DNA from: Tritrichomonas musculus
Taxonomy: Eukaryota; Parabasalia; Tritrichomonadida; Tritrichomonadidae
Direction: 5' to 3'
NCBI GenBank assembly: GCA_039105265.1
Contig: JAPFFF010000032.1
Span: forward strand, 466,001-530,000
DNA length: 64,000 nt
Shown here: piece by piece, positions 21,804 through 31,497 of the stretch
How positions within the stretch are numbered: position 1 is the first letter of the stretch
Layout: every line of letters starts with the position of its first letter
The notes under the pieces: model-generated
Told to the model about the DNA's origin: nothing
Seen by the model: the letters and a program-made list of their open reading frames with translations, nothing else
Database searches by the model: none
Translations under genes and position numbers: made by a program

Positions 21804-22164
21804 TATTATAAAAATATATTGGTAGAAAATATTTTAACCTAAACAATATCAATAACTATAAAACATAAGATATATTATTAATCTCAAAGAATTTTTGGCA
21901 TATATCTAGAATTTCTTATGATCTGAAATATAAAAAATTTTTTTTTGAAAATTTTCACTTTCGAGTTTTGCTCGGGCTTGTCCGAACGATAGGCTACGAG
22001 CTCATTTCTGGGCATTAAACAGTGCAAAAACTTTATTCGGGCTAACCGCCCGGCCCGTGCCCAAAAATCATCCCTGTTTATAATATTGAGATGAAAATGT
22101 TTTATTGTAAATTAATCTAATTTGAATGTGTATTCCAATGATGAGCACTTGCAAAATATTGATG

Positions 22165-22312
22165 GCTCTAATATAAAGCGTTTGACCATGTCGGATCCGT
22201 TTAAACGACAGTCGTTGGAGTCACCGTAACGGGCGTTTTAGAGTCGATGGAAAGCCCTCAACGAGGTTAGCTGGGAGTCCTGGGCACTAACAAGGAATCA
22301 CAGCTATTACTC
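22165..22312 (+). other. GC-rich island of unknown nature
   Basis: About 150 bases at roughly 50% GC in a region near 20% GC, including GACCATGTCGGATCC, CACCGTAACGGGCG and GGTTAGCTGGGAGTCCTGGG. Frames are short and broken. It could be a structured RNA, a fragment of a GC-rich gene or an element end; I recognise none of these. Confidence 0.3.
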
Positions 22313-22844
22313 CCTACTATATTTAAAAATGGGTTAGAAAAAACAATTTCTAGGCAAATTCCTCTTAGAGCGCCTAGAAATATTTTGAATACATGCTTGA
22401 CGTTAAAATCCAATTTTTTCACTTTTTCTATTAAATATTTTAAAATTGATATTATTCCAATTTCCCTACGACAGATCTTATTTGCTTCTAAATAAAAAAT
22501 GTTTAAGATAAAAAATTAAATTTATATAAATTTAATCATTGAATTATTTTATTGAAACATTTTTATTTAGATATTTTCAAAACTATTGGTTAATGATTTA
22601 TCAATTTTATAATTAATTATAACAAGGAACGCCACTTTTTGAACTGCGTTCAAAAAGTGTCTAGTACACAGTTTTTTTCTTTTAGAAAAAAGACAATATC
22701 TATATAAAAGGCATTCAAATAAACAAAAATTTAGTCAAAATTTTATTCTAAAATTAGCATAGCATAAAAAACTTTATTAATGCTTTCGGTAAAAAAACTA
22801 ACAAAAGTTTGTAATTAGCAAAAACGCGAATCAGTTATTAACAT
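22313..22844. other. AT-rich spacer with two small hairpins
   Basis: Two perfect hairpins stand out: ATTTCTAGGC/GCCTAGAAAT around 22350-22380, and ACTTTTTGAAC/GTTCAAAAAGT around 22634-22660. No gene seen. Confidence 0.5.
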
Positions 22845-25800
22845 CAAAGTTTGTCTGTCGTTAGCATAGATGTTTATCTGTTGTTAGCATCGATGTTTGT
22901 ATGTTGTTAGCATCGATGTTTATCTGTTGTCAGCATAGATGTTTGTCTGTTGTTAGCATCGATGTTTGTATGTTGTTAGCATAGATGTTTATCTGTTGTC
23001 AGCATCGATGTTTGTATGTTGTAAGCATCAATGTTTGTATGTTGTCAGCATCGATGTTTGTATGTTGTTAGCATCGATGTTTGAATGTTGTTAGCATCGA
23101 TGTTTGTATGTTGTTAGCATCGATGTTTGTCTGTTGTTAGCATCGATGTTTGTATGTTGTTAGCATCAATGTTTGTCTGTTGTTAGCATCGATGTTTGTC
23201 TGTTGTTAGCATCGATGTTTGTCTGTTGTTAGCATCGATGTTTGTCTGTTGTTAGCATCGATGTTTGTCTGTTGTTAGCATCGATGTTTGTCTGTTGTTA
23301 GCATCGATGTTTGTCTGTTGTTAGCATCGATGTTTGTATGTTGTTAGCATCGATGTTTATCTGTTGTCAGCATAGATGTTTGTCTGTTGTTAGCATCGAT
23401 GTTTGTATGTTGTTAGCATAGATGTTTATCTGTTGTCAGCATCGATGTTTGTCTGTTGTTAGCATCGATGTTTGTATGTTGTCAGCATAGATGTTTGTCT
23501 GTTGTTAGCATCGATGTTTGTATGTTGTTAGCATAGATGTTTATCTGTTGTCAGCATCGATGTTTGTATGTTGTAAGCATCAATGTTTGTATGTTGTCAG
23601 CATCGATGTTTGTATGTTGTTAGCATCGATGTTTGAATGTTGTCAGCATCGATGTTTGTATGTTGTTAGCATAGATGTTTATCTGTTGTCAGCATCGATG
23701 TTTGTCTGTTGTTAGCATCAATGTTTGTCTGTTGTTAGCATCGATGTTTGTCTGTTGTTAGCATCGATGTTTGTCTGTTGTTAGCATCGATGTTTGTCTG
23801 TTGTTAGCATCGATGTTTGTATGTTGTTAGCATAGATGTTTGTCTGTTGTTAGCATCGATGTTTGTATGTTGTTAGCATAGATGTTTATCTGTTGTCAGC
23901 ATCGATGTTTGTATGTTGTAAGCATCAATGTTTGTATGTTGTCAGCATCGATGTTTGTATGTTGTTAGCATCGATGTTTGTATGTTGTTAGCATCGATGT
24001 TTGAATGTTGTTAGCATCGATGTTTGTATGTTGTTAGCATCAATGTTTGTATGTTGTCAGCATCGATGTTTGTATATTGTTAGCATCGATGTTTGTATGT
24101 TGTTAGCATCGATGTTTGTATATTGTTAGCATCAATGTTTGTCTGTTGTTAGCATCGATGTTTATCTGTTGTTAGCATCGATGTTTGTATGTTGTTAGCA
24201 TCGATGTTTTTCTGTTGTCAGCATAGATGTTTGTATATTGTTAGCATCGATGTTTGTATGTTGTTAGCATCGATGTTTGTATATTGTCAGCATCGATGTT
24301 TGTATATTGTCAGCATCAATGTTTGTATGTTGTTAGCATCGATGTTTGTATGTTGTTAGCATAGATGTTTGTCTGTTGTTAGCATCGATGTTTGTCTGTT
24401 GTCAGCATCGATGTTTGTATGTTGTAAGCATCAATGTTTGTATGTTGTCAGCATCGATGTTTGTATGTTGTTAGCATCGATGTTTGTATGTTGTTAGCAT
24501 CGATGTTTGTATGTTGTTAGCATCGATGTTTGTATGTTGTTAGCATCGATGTTTTTCTGTTGTCAGCATAGATGTTTGTATATTGTTAGCATCGATGTTT
24601 GTATGTTGTTAGCATCGATGTTTGTATATTGTCAGCATCGATGTTTGTATATTGTCAGCATCAATGTTTGTCTGTTGTTAGCATCGATGTTTGTCTGTTG
24701 TTAGCATCGATGTTTGTCTGTTGTTAGCATCGATGTTTGTCTGTTGTCAGCATCGATGTTTGTATGTTGTAAGCATCAATGTTTGTATGTTGTCAGCATC
24801 GATGTTTGTATGTTGTTAGCATCGATGTTTGAATGTTGTCAGCATCGATGTTTGTATGTTGTTAGCATAGATGTTTATCTGTTGTCAGCATCGATGTTTG
24901 TCTGTTGTTAGCATCAATGTTTGTATGTTGTTAGCATCGATGTTTGTCTGTTGTTAGCATCGATGTTTGTCTGTTGTTAGCATCGATGTTTGTATGTTGT
25001 TAGCATAGATGTTTGTCTGTTGTTAGCATCGATGTTTGTATGTTGTTAGCATAGATGTTTATCTGTTGTCAGCATCGATGTTTGTATGTTGTAAGCATCA
25101 ATGTTTGTATGTTGTCAGCATCGATGTTTGTATGTTGTTAGCATCGATGTTTGTATGTTGTTAGCATCGATGTTTGAATGTTGTTAGCATCGATGTTTGT
25201 ATGTTGTTAGCATCAATGTTTGTATGTTGTCAGCATCGATGTTTGTATATTGTTAGCATCGATGTTTGTATGTTGTTAGCATCGATGTTTGTATATTGTT
25301 AGCATCAATGTTTGTCTGTTGTTAGCATCGATGTTTATCTGTTGTTAGCATCGATGTTTGTATGTTGTTAGCATCGATGTTTTTCTGTTGTCAGCATAGA
25401 TGTTTGTATATTGTTAGCATCGATGTTTGTATGTTGTTAGCATCGATGTTTGTATATTGTCAGCATCGATGTTTGTATATTGTCAGCATCAATGTTTGTA
25501 TGTTGTTAGCATCGATGTTTGTATGTTGTTAGCATCGATGTTTGAATGTTGTCAGCATCGATGTTTGTATATTGTTAGCATCGATGTTTGTATGTTGTTA
25601 GCATCGATGTTTGTATATTGTCAGCATCAATGTTTGTATATTGTTAGCATCGATGTTTGTATGTTGTTAGCATCGATGTTTGTATATTGTCAGCATCGAT
25701 GTTTGTATATTGTCAGCATCAATGTTTGTATGTTGTTAGCATCGATGTTTGTATATTGTCAGCATCGATGTTTGTATGTTGTTAGCATCGATGTTTGAAT

Positions 25801-26465
25801 GTTGTTAGCATCGATGTTTGTATGTTGTTAGCATCAATGTTTGTATGTTGTCAGCATCGATGTTTGTATATTGTTAGCATCGATGTTTGTATGTTGTTAG
25901 CATCGATGTTTGTATATTGTTAGCATCAATGTTTGTCTGTTGTTAGCATCGATGTTTATCTGTTGTTAGCATCGATGTTTGTATGTTGTTAGCATCGATG
26001 TTTTTCTGTTGTCAGCATAGATGTTTTAATGTTGTTAGCATCGATGTTTTAATGTTGTTAGCATCGATGTTTTAATGTTGTTAGCATAGATGTTTGTCTG
26101 TTGTAAGCATCAATGTTTGTCTGTTGTAAGCATCAATGTTTGTCTGTTGTAAGCATCGATGTTTGTATGTTGTAAGCATCAATGTTTGTCTGTTGTTAGT
26201 ATCGATGTTTGTATGTTGCTAGCATCGATGTTTTAATGTTGTCAGCATCAATGTTTGTATGTTGTCAGCATCGATGTTTTAATGTTGTTAGCATCGATGT
26301 TTTAATGTTGTTAGCATCGATGTTTGTATGTTGTTAGCATCGATGTTTGTATGTTGTTAGCATCGATGTTTGTATGTTGTAAGCATCGATGTTTATCTGT
26401 TGTAAGCATCGATGTTTATCTGTTGTTAGCATCAATATTTATCTGTTGCTAGCATCAATGTTTGT
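22845..26465. repeat. 23-bp tandem satellite, about 157 units
   Basis: Head-to-tail units of 23 bases with the consensus GTTGTTAGCATCGATGTTT plus GTAT or GTCT. Units vary at a few fixed sites: ATCGATG/ATCAATG/ATAGATG, GTTAG/GTCAG/GTAAG, TGTAT/TGTCT/TATCT/TGAAT. Variants are arranged in blocks: the stretch from 23881 recurs at 25054, exactly 1173 bases (51 units) later, and a shorter stretch from 25211 recurs at 25832, 621 bases (27 units) later. Open frames across it arise because 23 is not a multiple of three and the unit lacks stops in some frames; they are not genes. The last units before 26465 are the most divergent. Confidence 0.95.
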
Positions 26466-26484
26466 CAATATTAATGCTAATATT

Positions 26485-26556
26485 ATCTGGCGGTAGGATT
26501 ATCTGGTTGTGGGATTTATCTGGCTGAGGGATTTATCTGGCTATGAGATTAAACTA
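26485..26556. repeat. short 18- to 20-bp tandem repeat
   Basis: Four degenerate units around GGATTTATCTGGCTGAG follow the 23-bp satellite at once. Confidence 0.6.
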
Positions 26557-27431
26557 TTTTATTTCTTTTTGATAAATTAATTAAAAAAAAATAAAAATAA
26601 AAATAAAAATTAAATTCTATGAGCTTTATGAAAAAAATAACTGAAAAAAATTTTTTATAAAAATATCTTAATCAAAAAGAAATAAAATAGTTTACAATTA
26701 TAATTACAAATGCAAATAATAATATACTTAAATTAATTATTATCTAAAATATTTAAAAACAATATGATGGCTGGATAAGTTCAGGTCTTATTTTTTTGGG
26801 GTTTTGTTTTATTATATTAAGATAATAGTGCACGTATATTACCCATATCAATATTTCGATAAATGAAAAGTATTTCATGCATTGAGTAAATACCACAAAA
26901 ATTCAATAATCATTTTTCAGCCTAGAAATGAAAAAAAATCTTTTAAAAGTGCTGAATAATAAATTAAACAAAAATCGAAAATAATAAATATATAGATATT
27001 GATGAAATGTTTTTGTATATATATAAATAAATATTTTATATCCTATCTACATGTGGAGAAAAGTGCCAGTTACGAACTTATTGAATGACCTATATTTTAT
27101 GAATATTTAACGAAATAAGAAAATTGGAAAAAAAAAATCGTTTACCTTTTTTGATTACTAAAAATACTTTACCCAAAACGATCAAAAATCTATCAAAAAA
27201 AATGTAAACATTATAAAAAGTTAAACTTTTATTCACTTTTTCTGAAATAAAAATATTTTACCCAATTATTGGACTAGCTATAAGAAAAGCCATGAGATTA
27301 AAGTTGATAATACGATAATGAACAGCAATGTGCGTACACCAAATATATGTATTTGTTCGTTTCATATGCATTTGCGTGTGTAGGATTTCTAATATTATTA
27401 TTAAAAATTGAATTGTTGTATTAATAATTGT
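26557..27431. other. AT-rich spacer with a solo mariner-like end
   Basis: No gene seen. At 27064-27095 the minus strand reads TATAGGTCATTCAATAAGTT followed by CGTAACTGG, a diverged relative of the mariner-type end near 8620; no partner end was found. CTTTACCCAAAAC at 27169 is matched in inverted orientation near 59790, but the match is too short to call an end of element A. Confidence 0.4.
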
Positions 27432-28951
27432 TTAGTTATTACCTTTCTTATTGGGGTAACCAATATCATCTTCTTCTTCGTAATTCTTATCCTTCTTCTT
27501 AATCCTTTCGTTGAAATAAGGGAACTTGTAAGTGAATTCATCTCTTTGTTTTTAATCGTCTTCTTGTTGCAACTTGTTGATTTTTATACCTTCAAGGAAA
27601 TTATTTATGTTGTTGCATACTTGCTTTGGGCTCTTGTCATTTCCTTTTTCATCTTTGAATAAACAGGCTTTATTAAGTGCTTCTTTTTCATTTGGTGCTA
27701 GAACCATGTTCAATCGAAAGTGGCAATTCGATAGTTTCCAGCCATATTTGAGAAACTTATCTTCGAGCTTTCCTGGTACTACATTCAAGATATGCCTGAG
27801 CAGATTAAGTTCTTGTTGGGCCAAAAGAGCTCTTTGTATTTTTTCTGATATTAAGCCTGTGTTTATCATCTAACATATTCATGATGTCTTTAATGGCTGA
27901 TCTAGAATCCCTGATTCTATTTATGTACTTAGTAACTTTGTCAGGAGTGAATTTGGCTTTGAGGAGCTCCAGGGTATATTTATTGTTCCTATCAAAGTCA
28001 GTTCGAAGTTCTTTCATGTTATCATCAAGGTCATTAAAGGTTGTAGATATACCTTGCAAAGCACCTTCTAAGTCATCAAGTCTATGAAGTATGTTATGGA
28101 GTTCTTGTTTGTAGCCATCATCTTCGATAATGTTGTCTTCACGAGTCTTCTCTATTTCCCCTTGAATATTAAAGCGTCTTTCATGGTCAGCCTTGTATGA
28201 CTTATCTTGGTGTGTAGGCTTCAGTGGCTGGTATTTCTCCTTCTGTATAATTGGCTCAACATCACTATCATTATCACTATCACTATCAGTGTCACTTGAT
28301 GTACTAGTTGGCTCGGTATATGTCTCTAGAGGAGGTTCTTTGGCTTCTTCATAGTCATCTTGAACAATTCTTGTTTCTTCCTTTGGAGAGCTAAATAGCT
28401 TCTTTGGTGATATGAATGCTTGTTGAAGTAGCTTCTTTTCATGATTTTCCTTACTAGCATCTTTAGATGACTCTTTATGAGTTGGTACTACCAAAGATAG
28501 CTTCACTACTGGAGGTGTTCTATGAACTGGAGGTGCTAACTGAACTGGCAATTGTAATGATAGCTTCTTTTGTTGACTTTCCTTAGAAGGTGCTTTTTTA
28601 GATGCTTCTTTGGTAGAAGATGCTTCTCTGGTAGAAGGAACTTCTTTGGTAGAAGATGCTTCTTTAGATTGTTGCTGATGAGCTAATGCTGACAATGGCT
28701 TTGCATGTTGTCTTGCTTCCTGGTCCTTAATGTATTTGTCATATTGCCTCTGCTCCTCTTCGGGCAAATTATAATACCATGATGGTCTCTATGGTGTGGA
28801 GCTTCTATGAACTTGAGGTGCTTGTGGTGCTATTGGTCCTGAGTTAACTGATGATGCTATATTATTAAGGGAACTTTGGGTTTCAAAATCTTGGATCAAA
28901 TCATCTACATCGAAATCAGTTCGTGGTGCATCTGAGTCTTCACTGAATGAC
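27432..28951 (-). pseudogene. element A: acidic coiled-coil gene
   Basis: Coding-like sequence on the minus strand starting MSFSEDSDAPRTDFDVDDL at 28951. A low-complexity region follows, rich in Ser/Lys/Ala/Thr (SSTKEV, STREASSTKEASKKAPSKES), then an acidic stretch (SDTDSDSDNDSDVEP), a coiled coil (ILHRLDDLEGALQGISTTFN; NDLDDNMKELRTDFDRNN) and a basic helical end with KFPYFNERIKKKDKNYEEED. It contains a few breaks. I know no family for it. The layout, a disordered front with a coiled-coil end, would suit a structural or tegument-like virion protein, but that is only a guess. Confidence 0.5.
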
Positions 28952-29154
28952 ATCTTGTACAAGCAAGTATTAAAATGAGGTTATTATAATGTTATATCAC
29001 CTCTATTATCTCCTACTTCAAAAACTCGAAGGTGGAAAGTTTTCTTTGAAAAAGTTATATACACTATAAAAATTCAAAAATTGAATAAAAAAAAATATAA
29101 AATATATTGAAATTTTAAAAAAATATTTTTATTAATATCACTATTTTTTTATTA

Positions 29155-29578
29155 ATGATGAATGAAGAAGAAGATAATTTAGAAAATATTTTACAAAAAC
29201 AAACACCTCCAAGTGGTATTGATTCATTAGAATATAAAATTAATAGAACCATGTCCAAAAAAATATCTCAACTAGATATTAAAGATGATGCACCTAAATT
29301 ATGTTCTCTCAGTGAAAACTATGTACACATGCTTGAAAATGATGCACATCGAATTTGTACATAGTTTTCCACTGAGTGATGAATGGTTTAACAGCCTCGA
29401 AAAAGAATGATATCCTGCAAATGGCATACTTCGCATGTACAACATGTTCTTTGGCCATGAACTACCTATTAGCATTCAAGGCTTTGGTATGCTCAAAGGA
29501 ACAAAAAAACATTTTACTCATAAGAGAATGACAATAGATAAAAAACTTTCAACAATATACACAAAGAAACAAGAATGA
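29155..29578 (+). pseudogene. element A: small plus-strand remnant
   Basis: A short coding-like patch (MNEEEDNLENILQKQTPPS, KKISQLDIKDDAPKL) is followed by a second one (ILRMYNMFFGHELPISIQGF, KKHFTHKRMTIDKKLSTIY) before a stop. Between them lies a 22-base inverted repeat (about 29312-29333 and 29358-29378). Not recognised; a broken piece of element A. Confidence 0.35.
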
Positions 29579-29619
29579 GTAAAAAAATTTTTATATGTCC
29601 TTTTTATATGTCTTTTAGT

Positions 29620-29815
29620 GAGTAGCATCTTAGTGAGAAGCGTCTTAATGAGAAGCATCTTAGTGAGTAGCATCTTAGTAAGTAGTATCTTAGTGAGTAG
29701 TATCTTAGTGAGTAGTATCTTAGTGAGTAGTATCTTAGTGAGTAGTATCTTAGTGAGTAGTATCTTAGTGAGTAGTATCTTAGTGAGATGCCTCCTAGTG
29801 AGATGCTTCTTAGTG
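29620..29815. repeat. 15-bp minisatellite
   Basis: About 13 units of ATCTTAGTGAGTAGT, with AGAAGC variants at the edges. As 15 is a multiple of three, it reads through as repeated SSILV on the plus strand, but nothing else suggests coding. It abuts the end of the next minus-strand gene. Confidence 0.85.
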
Positions 29816-30100
29816 AGAACCTTCTTTTAGAGATGTCTCATTGCTTTCATACACTTTAATTTTTTCTTTCATACTTTGTACTTCTTTTTTCTTTCTTTCA
29901 CGATACGCCTTTTGTTGCTGCTTACGTGCTTCATTTCTTTCTTCAATTGTTGCATACTTTTGCTTCCTACCTCTTTTTTCTTTTGTTTCTGTTGTTGCAG
30001 CATGATCAATATCCTTGAGGTTATCCTTGCTTTTAGACTTCTTGAGTTTCTTGATAATAGCTGTTTCTTTGAAATCACTCAAATCCAAATTTTGGCTCAT
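29810..30100 (-). CDS. element A: small basic protein, AT-hook/bZIP-like
   Basis: 96 codons from an ATG at 30100. The centre, KRGRKQKYATIEERNEARKQ and then QKAYRERKKKEVQ, combines an AT-hook-like RGRK with a strongly basic helix like a bZIP basic region; the end (SMKEKIKVYESNE) continues as helix. Small RGRKxKYxTxEER proteins are common in Polintons and giant viruses and are thought to bind DNA. Part of fossil element A; this frame is open. Confidence 0.5.
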   Translation of the reverse strand: MSQNLDLSDFKETAIIKKLKKSKSKDNLKDIDHAATTETKEKRGRKQKYATIEERNEARKQQQKAYRERKKKEVQSMKEKIKVYESNETSLKEGSH

Positions 30101-30177
30101 GATTTCATTCGAGAAAAAAAATTGAATTTTTTTTGAAAATTGAATTTTCGCAAAAAAAAATCACATCATTTTTTTAA

Positions 30178-30564
30178 ATGTCTTGTTCTCCAAAAGACTT
30201 CAAAAATTACCAAAAACAGCAAAAAATTGTTATTGAAAATGCAAAAACTGAAATCTCAAATGCGGTTAAAGAGTTATCATTTCTGTTCAACCAAAAAATA
30301 GATAACTCTACACCATTTGCTGTATGTCCTTCCTATGACACATTGATACAAAACAACTTCGACAAGGTTGCTAATGCTCTCTGCCAAATGAATCTTACTA
30401 CCTGCGAGGTATGTGTGAAACCAACTACTGCTCAATCACCACCTCCAGTTCATAGAAGACCTCTTTCTTTTGAGGTACCAGTAGTGTCTGACTCACCAGA
30501 GACACAAGAGACCCAAGATACACAAGAGACACAAGATGATTCTCAAGGAGTATCTTCACCATAA
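30178..30564 (+). CDS. element A: small protein, function unknown
   Basis: 128 codons from an ATG at 30178. Residues 1-75 are helical with Cys residues (AKTEISNAVKELSFLFNQK, DTLIQNNFDKVANALCQMN, CEVCVKP); the rest is a Pro-rich linker and a Gln/Thr/Glu repeat (ETQETQDTQETQ). It is the one gene of element A on the plus strand with an open frame, divergent from the basic-protein gene. No family recognised. Confidence 0.4.
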   Translation: MSCSPKDFKNYQKQQKIVIENAKTEISNAVKELSFLFNQKIDNSTPFAVCPSYDTLIQNNFDKVANALCQMNLTTCEVCVKPTTAQSPPPVHRRPLSFEVPVVSDSPETQETQDTQETQDDSQGVSSP

Positions 30565-30602
30565 GAGTTAAATTAATTACTTCTAATTTTATATGTCTTT
30601 TT

Positions 30603-31127
30603 TTATACTATACAATATTTTAAGCATACATGATAATTATTAACCAGCTCATTATATTCTTTATTATATACTTGTTTCAAGTTAATAACAACCTCTCCAT
30701 TATCTTTAATAATCTTAATAGCATCTATCTTTCTTATTAGGTTGCTCTTAGCAGCACAGCATCCAACATCTTCATTAAGTTGTACTTCAACCTCATTTAC
30801 ATGTAGTATTGCCTTAATGATGTTGCTAAGAGATTCAATAGGTACTATGATGCATTTCTTTGATATAATGTTAGCTAGTAGTGCTTTGTCTTGATTAAGT
30901 AGTATTTGTGCATATACTTCAAGTATAACATTACGTACATCTGGTTCAACTTCAACTGGTTCTGTTTGTACTCCAATGTCTCTTGTAATAACAATGTCTT
31001 CCTTGCCATCATCTCTCTTATTAATAATGATATTGTTGTTTATGTTCAAAGTAGATGATGCAGCGGCTGATGGTTCTAAAGAGACATTTGCTTGTACACC
31101 ATTAGTTGTACCCCTCTTCTTAATCAT
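30603..31127 (-). CDS. element A: conserved Polinton protein of unknown function
   Basis: 174 codons from an ATG at 31127. The last 95 residues resemble the end of the element B protein at 48542: both have a helical LSNIIKAIL/LMELIKILT stretch, then an acidic strand and a Cys motif (NEDVGCCAAKSN here, DEDSGCTGCVSKN there), then K-DG, YNxxYxxLV and a C-terminal LKYCIV/LKLCV. The N-terminal part is Asn/Ser-rich and unlike its partner. Shared by two otherwise divergent elements and placed near capsid or packaging genes in both, it is probably a core Polinton gene, role unknown. Confidence 0.5.
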   Translation of the reverse strand: MIKKRGTTNGVQANVSLEPSAAASSTLNINNNIIINKRDDGKEDIVITRDIGVQTEPVEVEPDVRNVILEVYAQILLNQDKALLANIISKKCIIVPIESLSNIIKAILHVNEVEVQLNEDVGCCAAKSNLIRKIDAIKIIKDNGEVVINLKQVYNKEYNELVNNYHVCLKYCIV

Positions 31128-31148
31128 TTAGGTTGGGAAAAAATTGAC

Positions 31149-31497
31149 TTAAAGAACTAAGTCTAGCTGTTCTCCAACAAATATAGTAGGCTCTTTAATA
31201 TTGTATTTCTCTCTTAACTTTATGATAATATTCATGTGTTCACGTGGTGCTAATCGTATAGAGTATTCATGATAATGATATCCTTCATATTCTTTTGAAG
31301 TTGTATTACCATTAACATAAAACTCAGGCATATCCTCATTTATATTCCTTCTTTTATTAGTCTTGACATATATGTATGTTAAACATAGTTTATCTAAATC
31401 AGGTGGATAGAACCTCTTATATTTCTCATCTGCCTTTAGTGACACATATAACACTCTTGCATTATATCCATATTTACCAGATGGTATAGGGAATTTG
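31149..31497 (-). pseudogene. element A: penton-like protein, partial
   Basis: The open part (31149-31454) and the coding bases just upstream match the element B protein at 50466-50924: FPIPSGKY versus FPINIGKG, RVLYVSLKAD versus RVLYISLTNV, YPPDLDKL versus YPNQLKDM, FYVNGNT versus FVNGNT, and the ending LREKYNIKEPTIF versus LREKYEIPEPQIF. Its N-terminal part is absent next to the capsid gene. I take it as a minor capsid (penton-like) candidate from its place beside the major capsid gene and its beta-rich character; that is inference. Confidence 0.4.

Larger units (their letters stand above)
18970..22076. mobile_element. possible hAT-like element, hosting three younger insertions
   Basis: The right end, read in reverse, starts CAGGGATGATTTTTGGGCAC and continues with several CGGGC words, the usual look of hAT ends. 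The left side near 18971-19075 has matching features in the opposite orientation: CCCGGGCAATG, repeated CGGGCATTTTCGGG, and AATGCCCA followed by CGTTCG, as the right side has AATGCCCA and CGTTCG. Between lie a Mutator-like element and two nested TA-flanked ones. The left terminus itself is not clean and no 8-bp duplication is clear, so the outline is tentative. Confidence 0.35.

Noticed and set aside
23518-25798. Open frames of 65-123 codons in the 23-bp satellite (MYVVSIDVCMLL style)
   Set aside because: They simply follow the repeat; their peptide has the 23-residue period of three units, and composition equals the array.
22845-26465. CRISPR-like regular spacing
   Set aside because: Units are contiguous variants of one 23-mer with no unique spacers, in a eukaryotic context without cas genes.
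27408-28087. Plus-strand frames over the left part of element A
   Set aside because: They are shadows of the minus-strand acidic coiled-coil gene, which has the coding composition.
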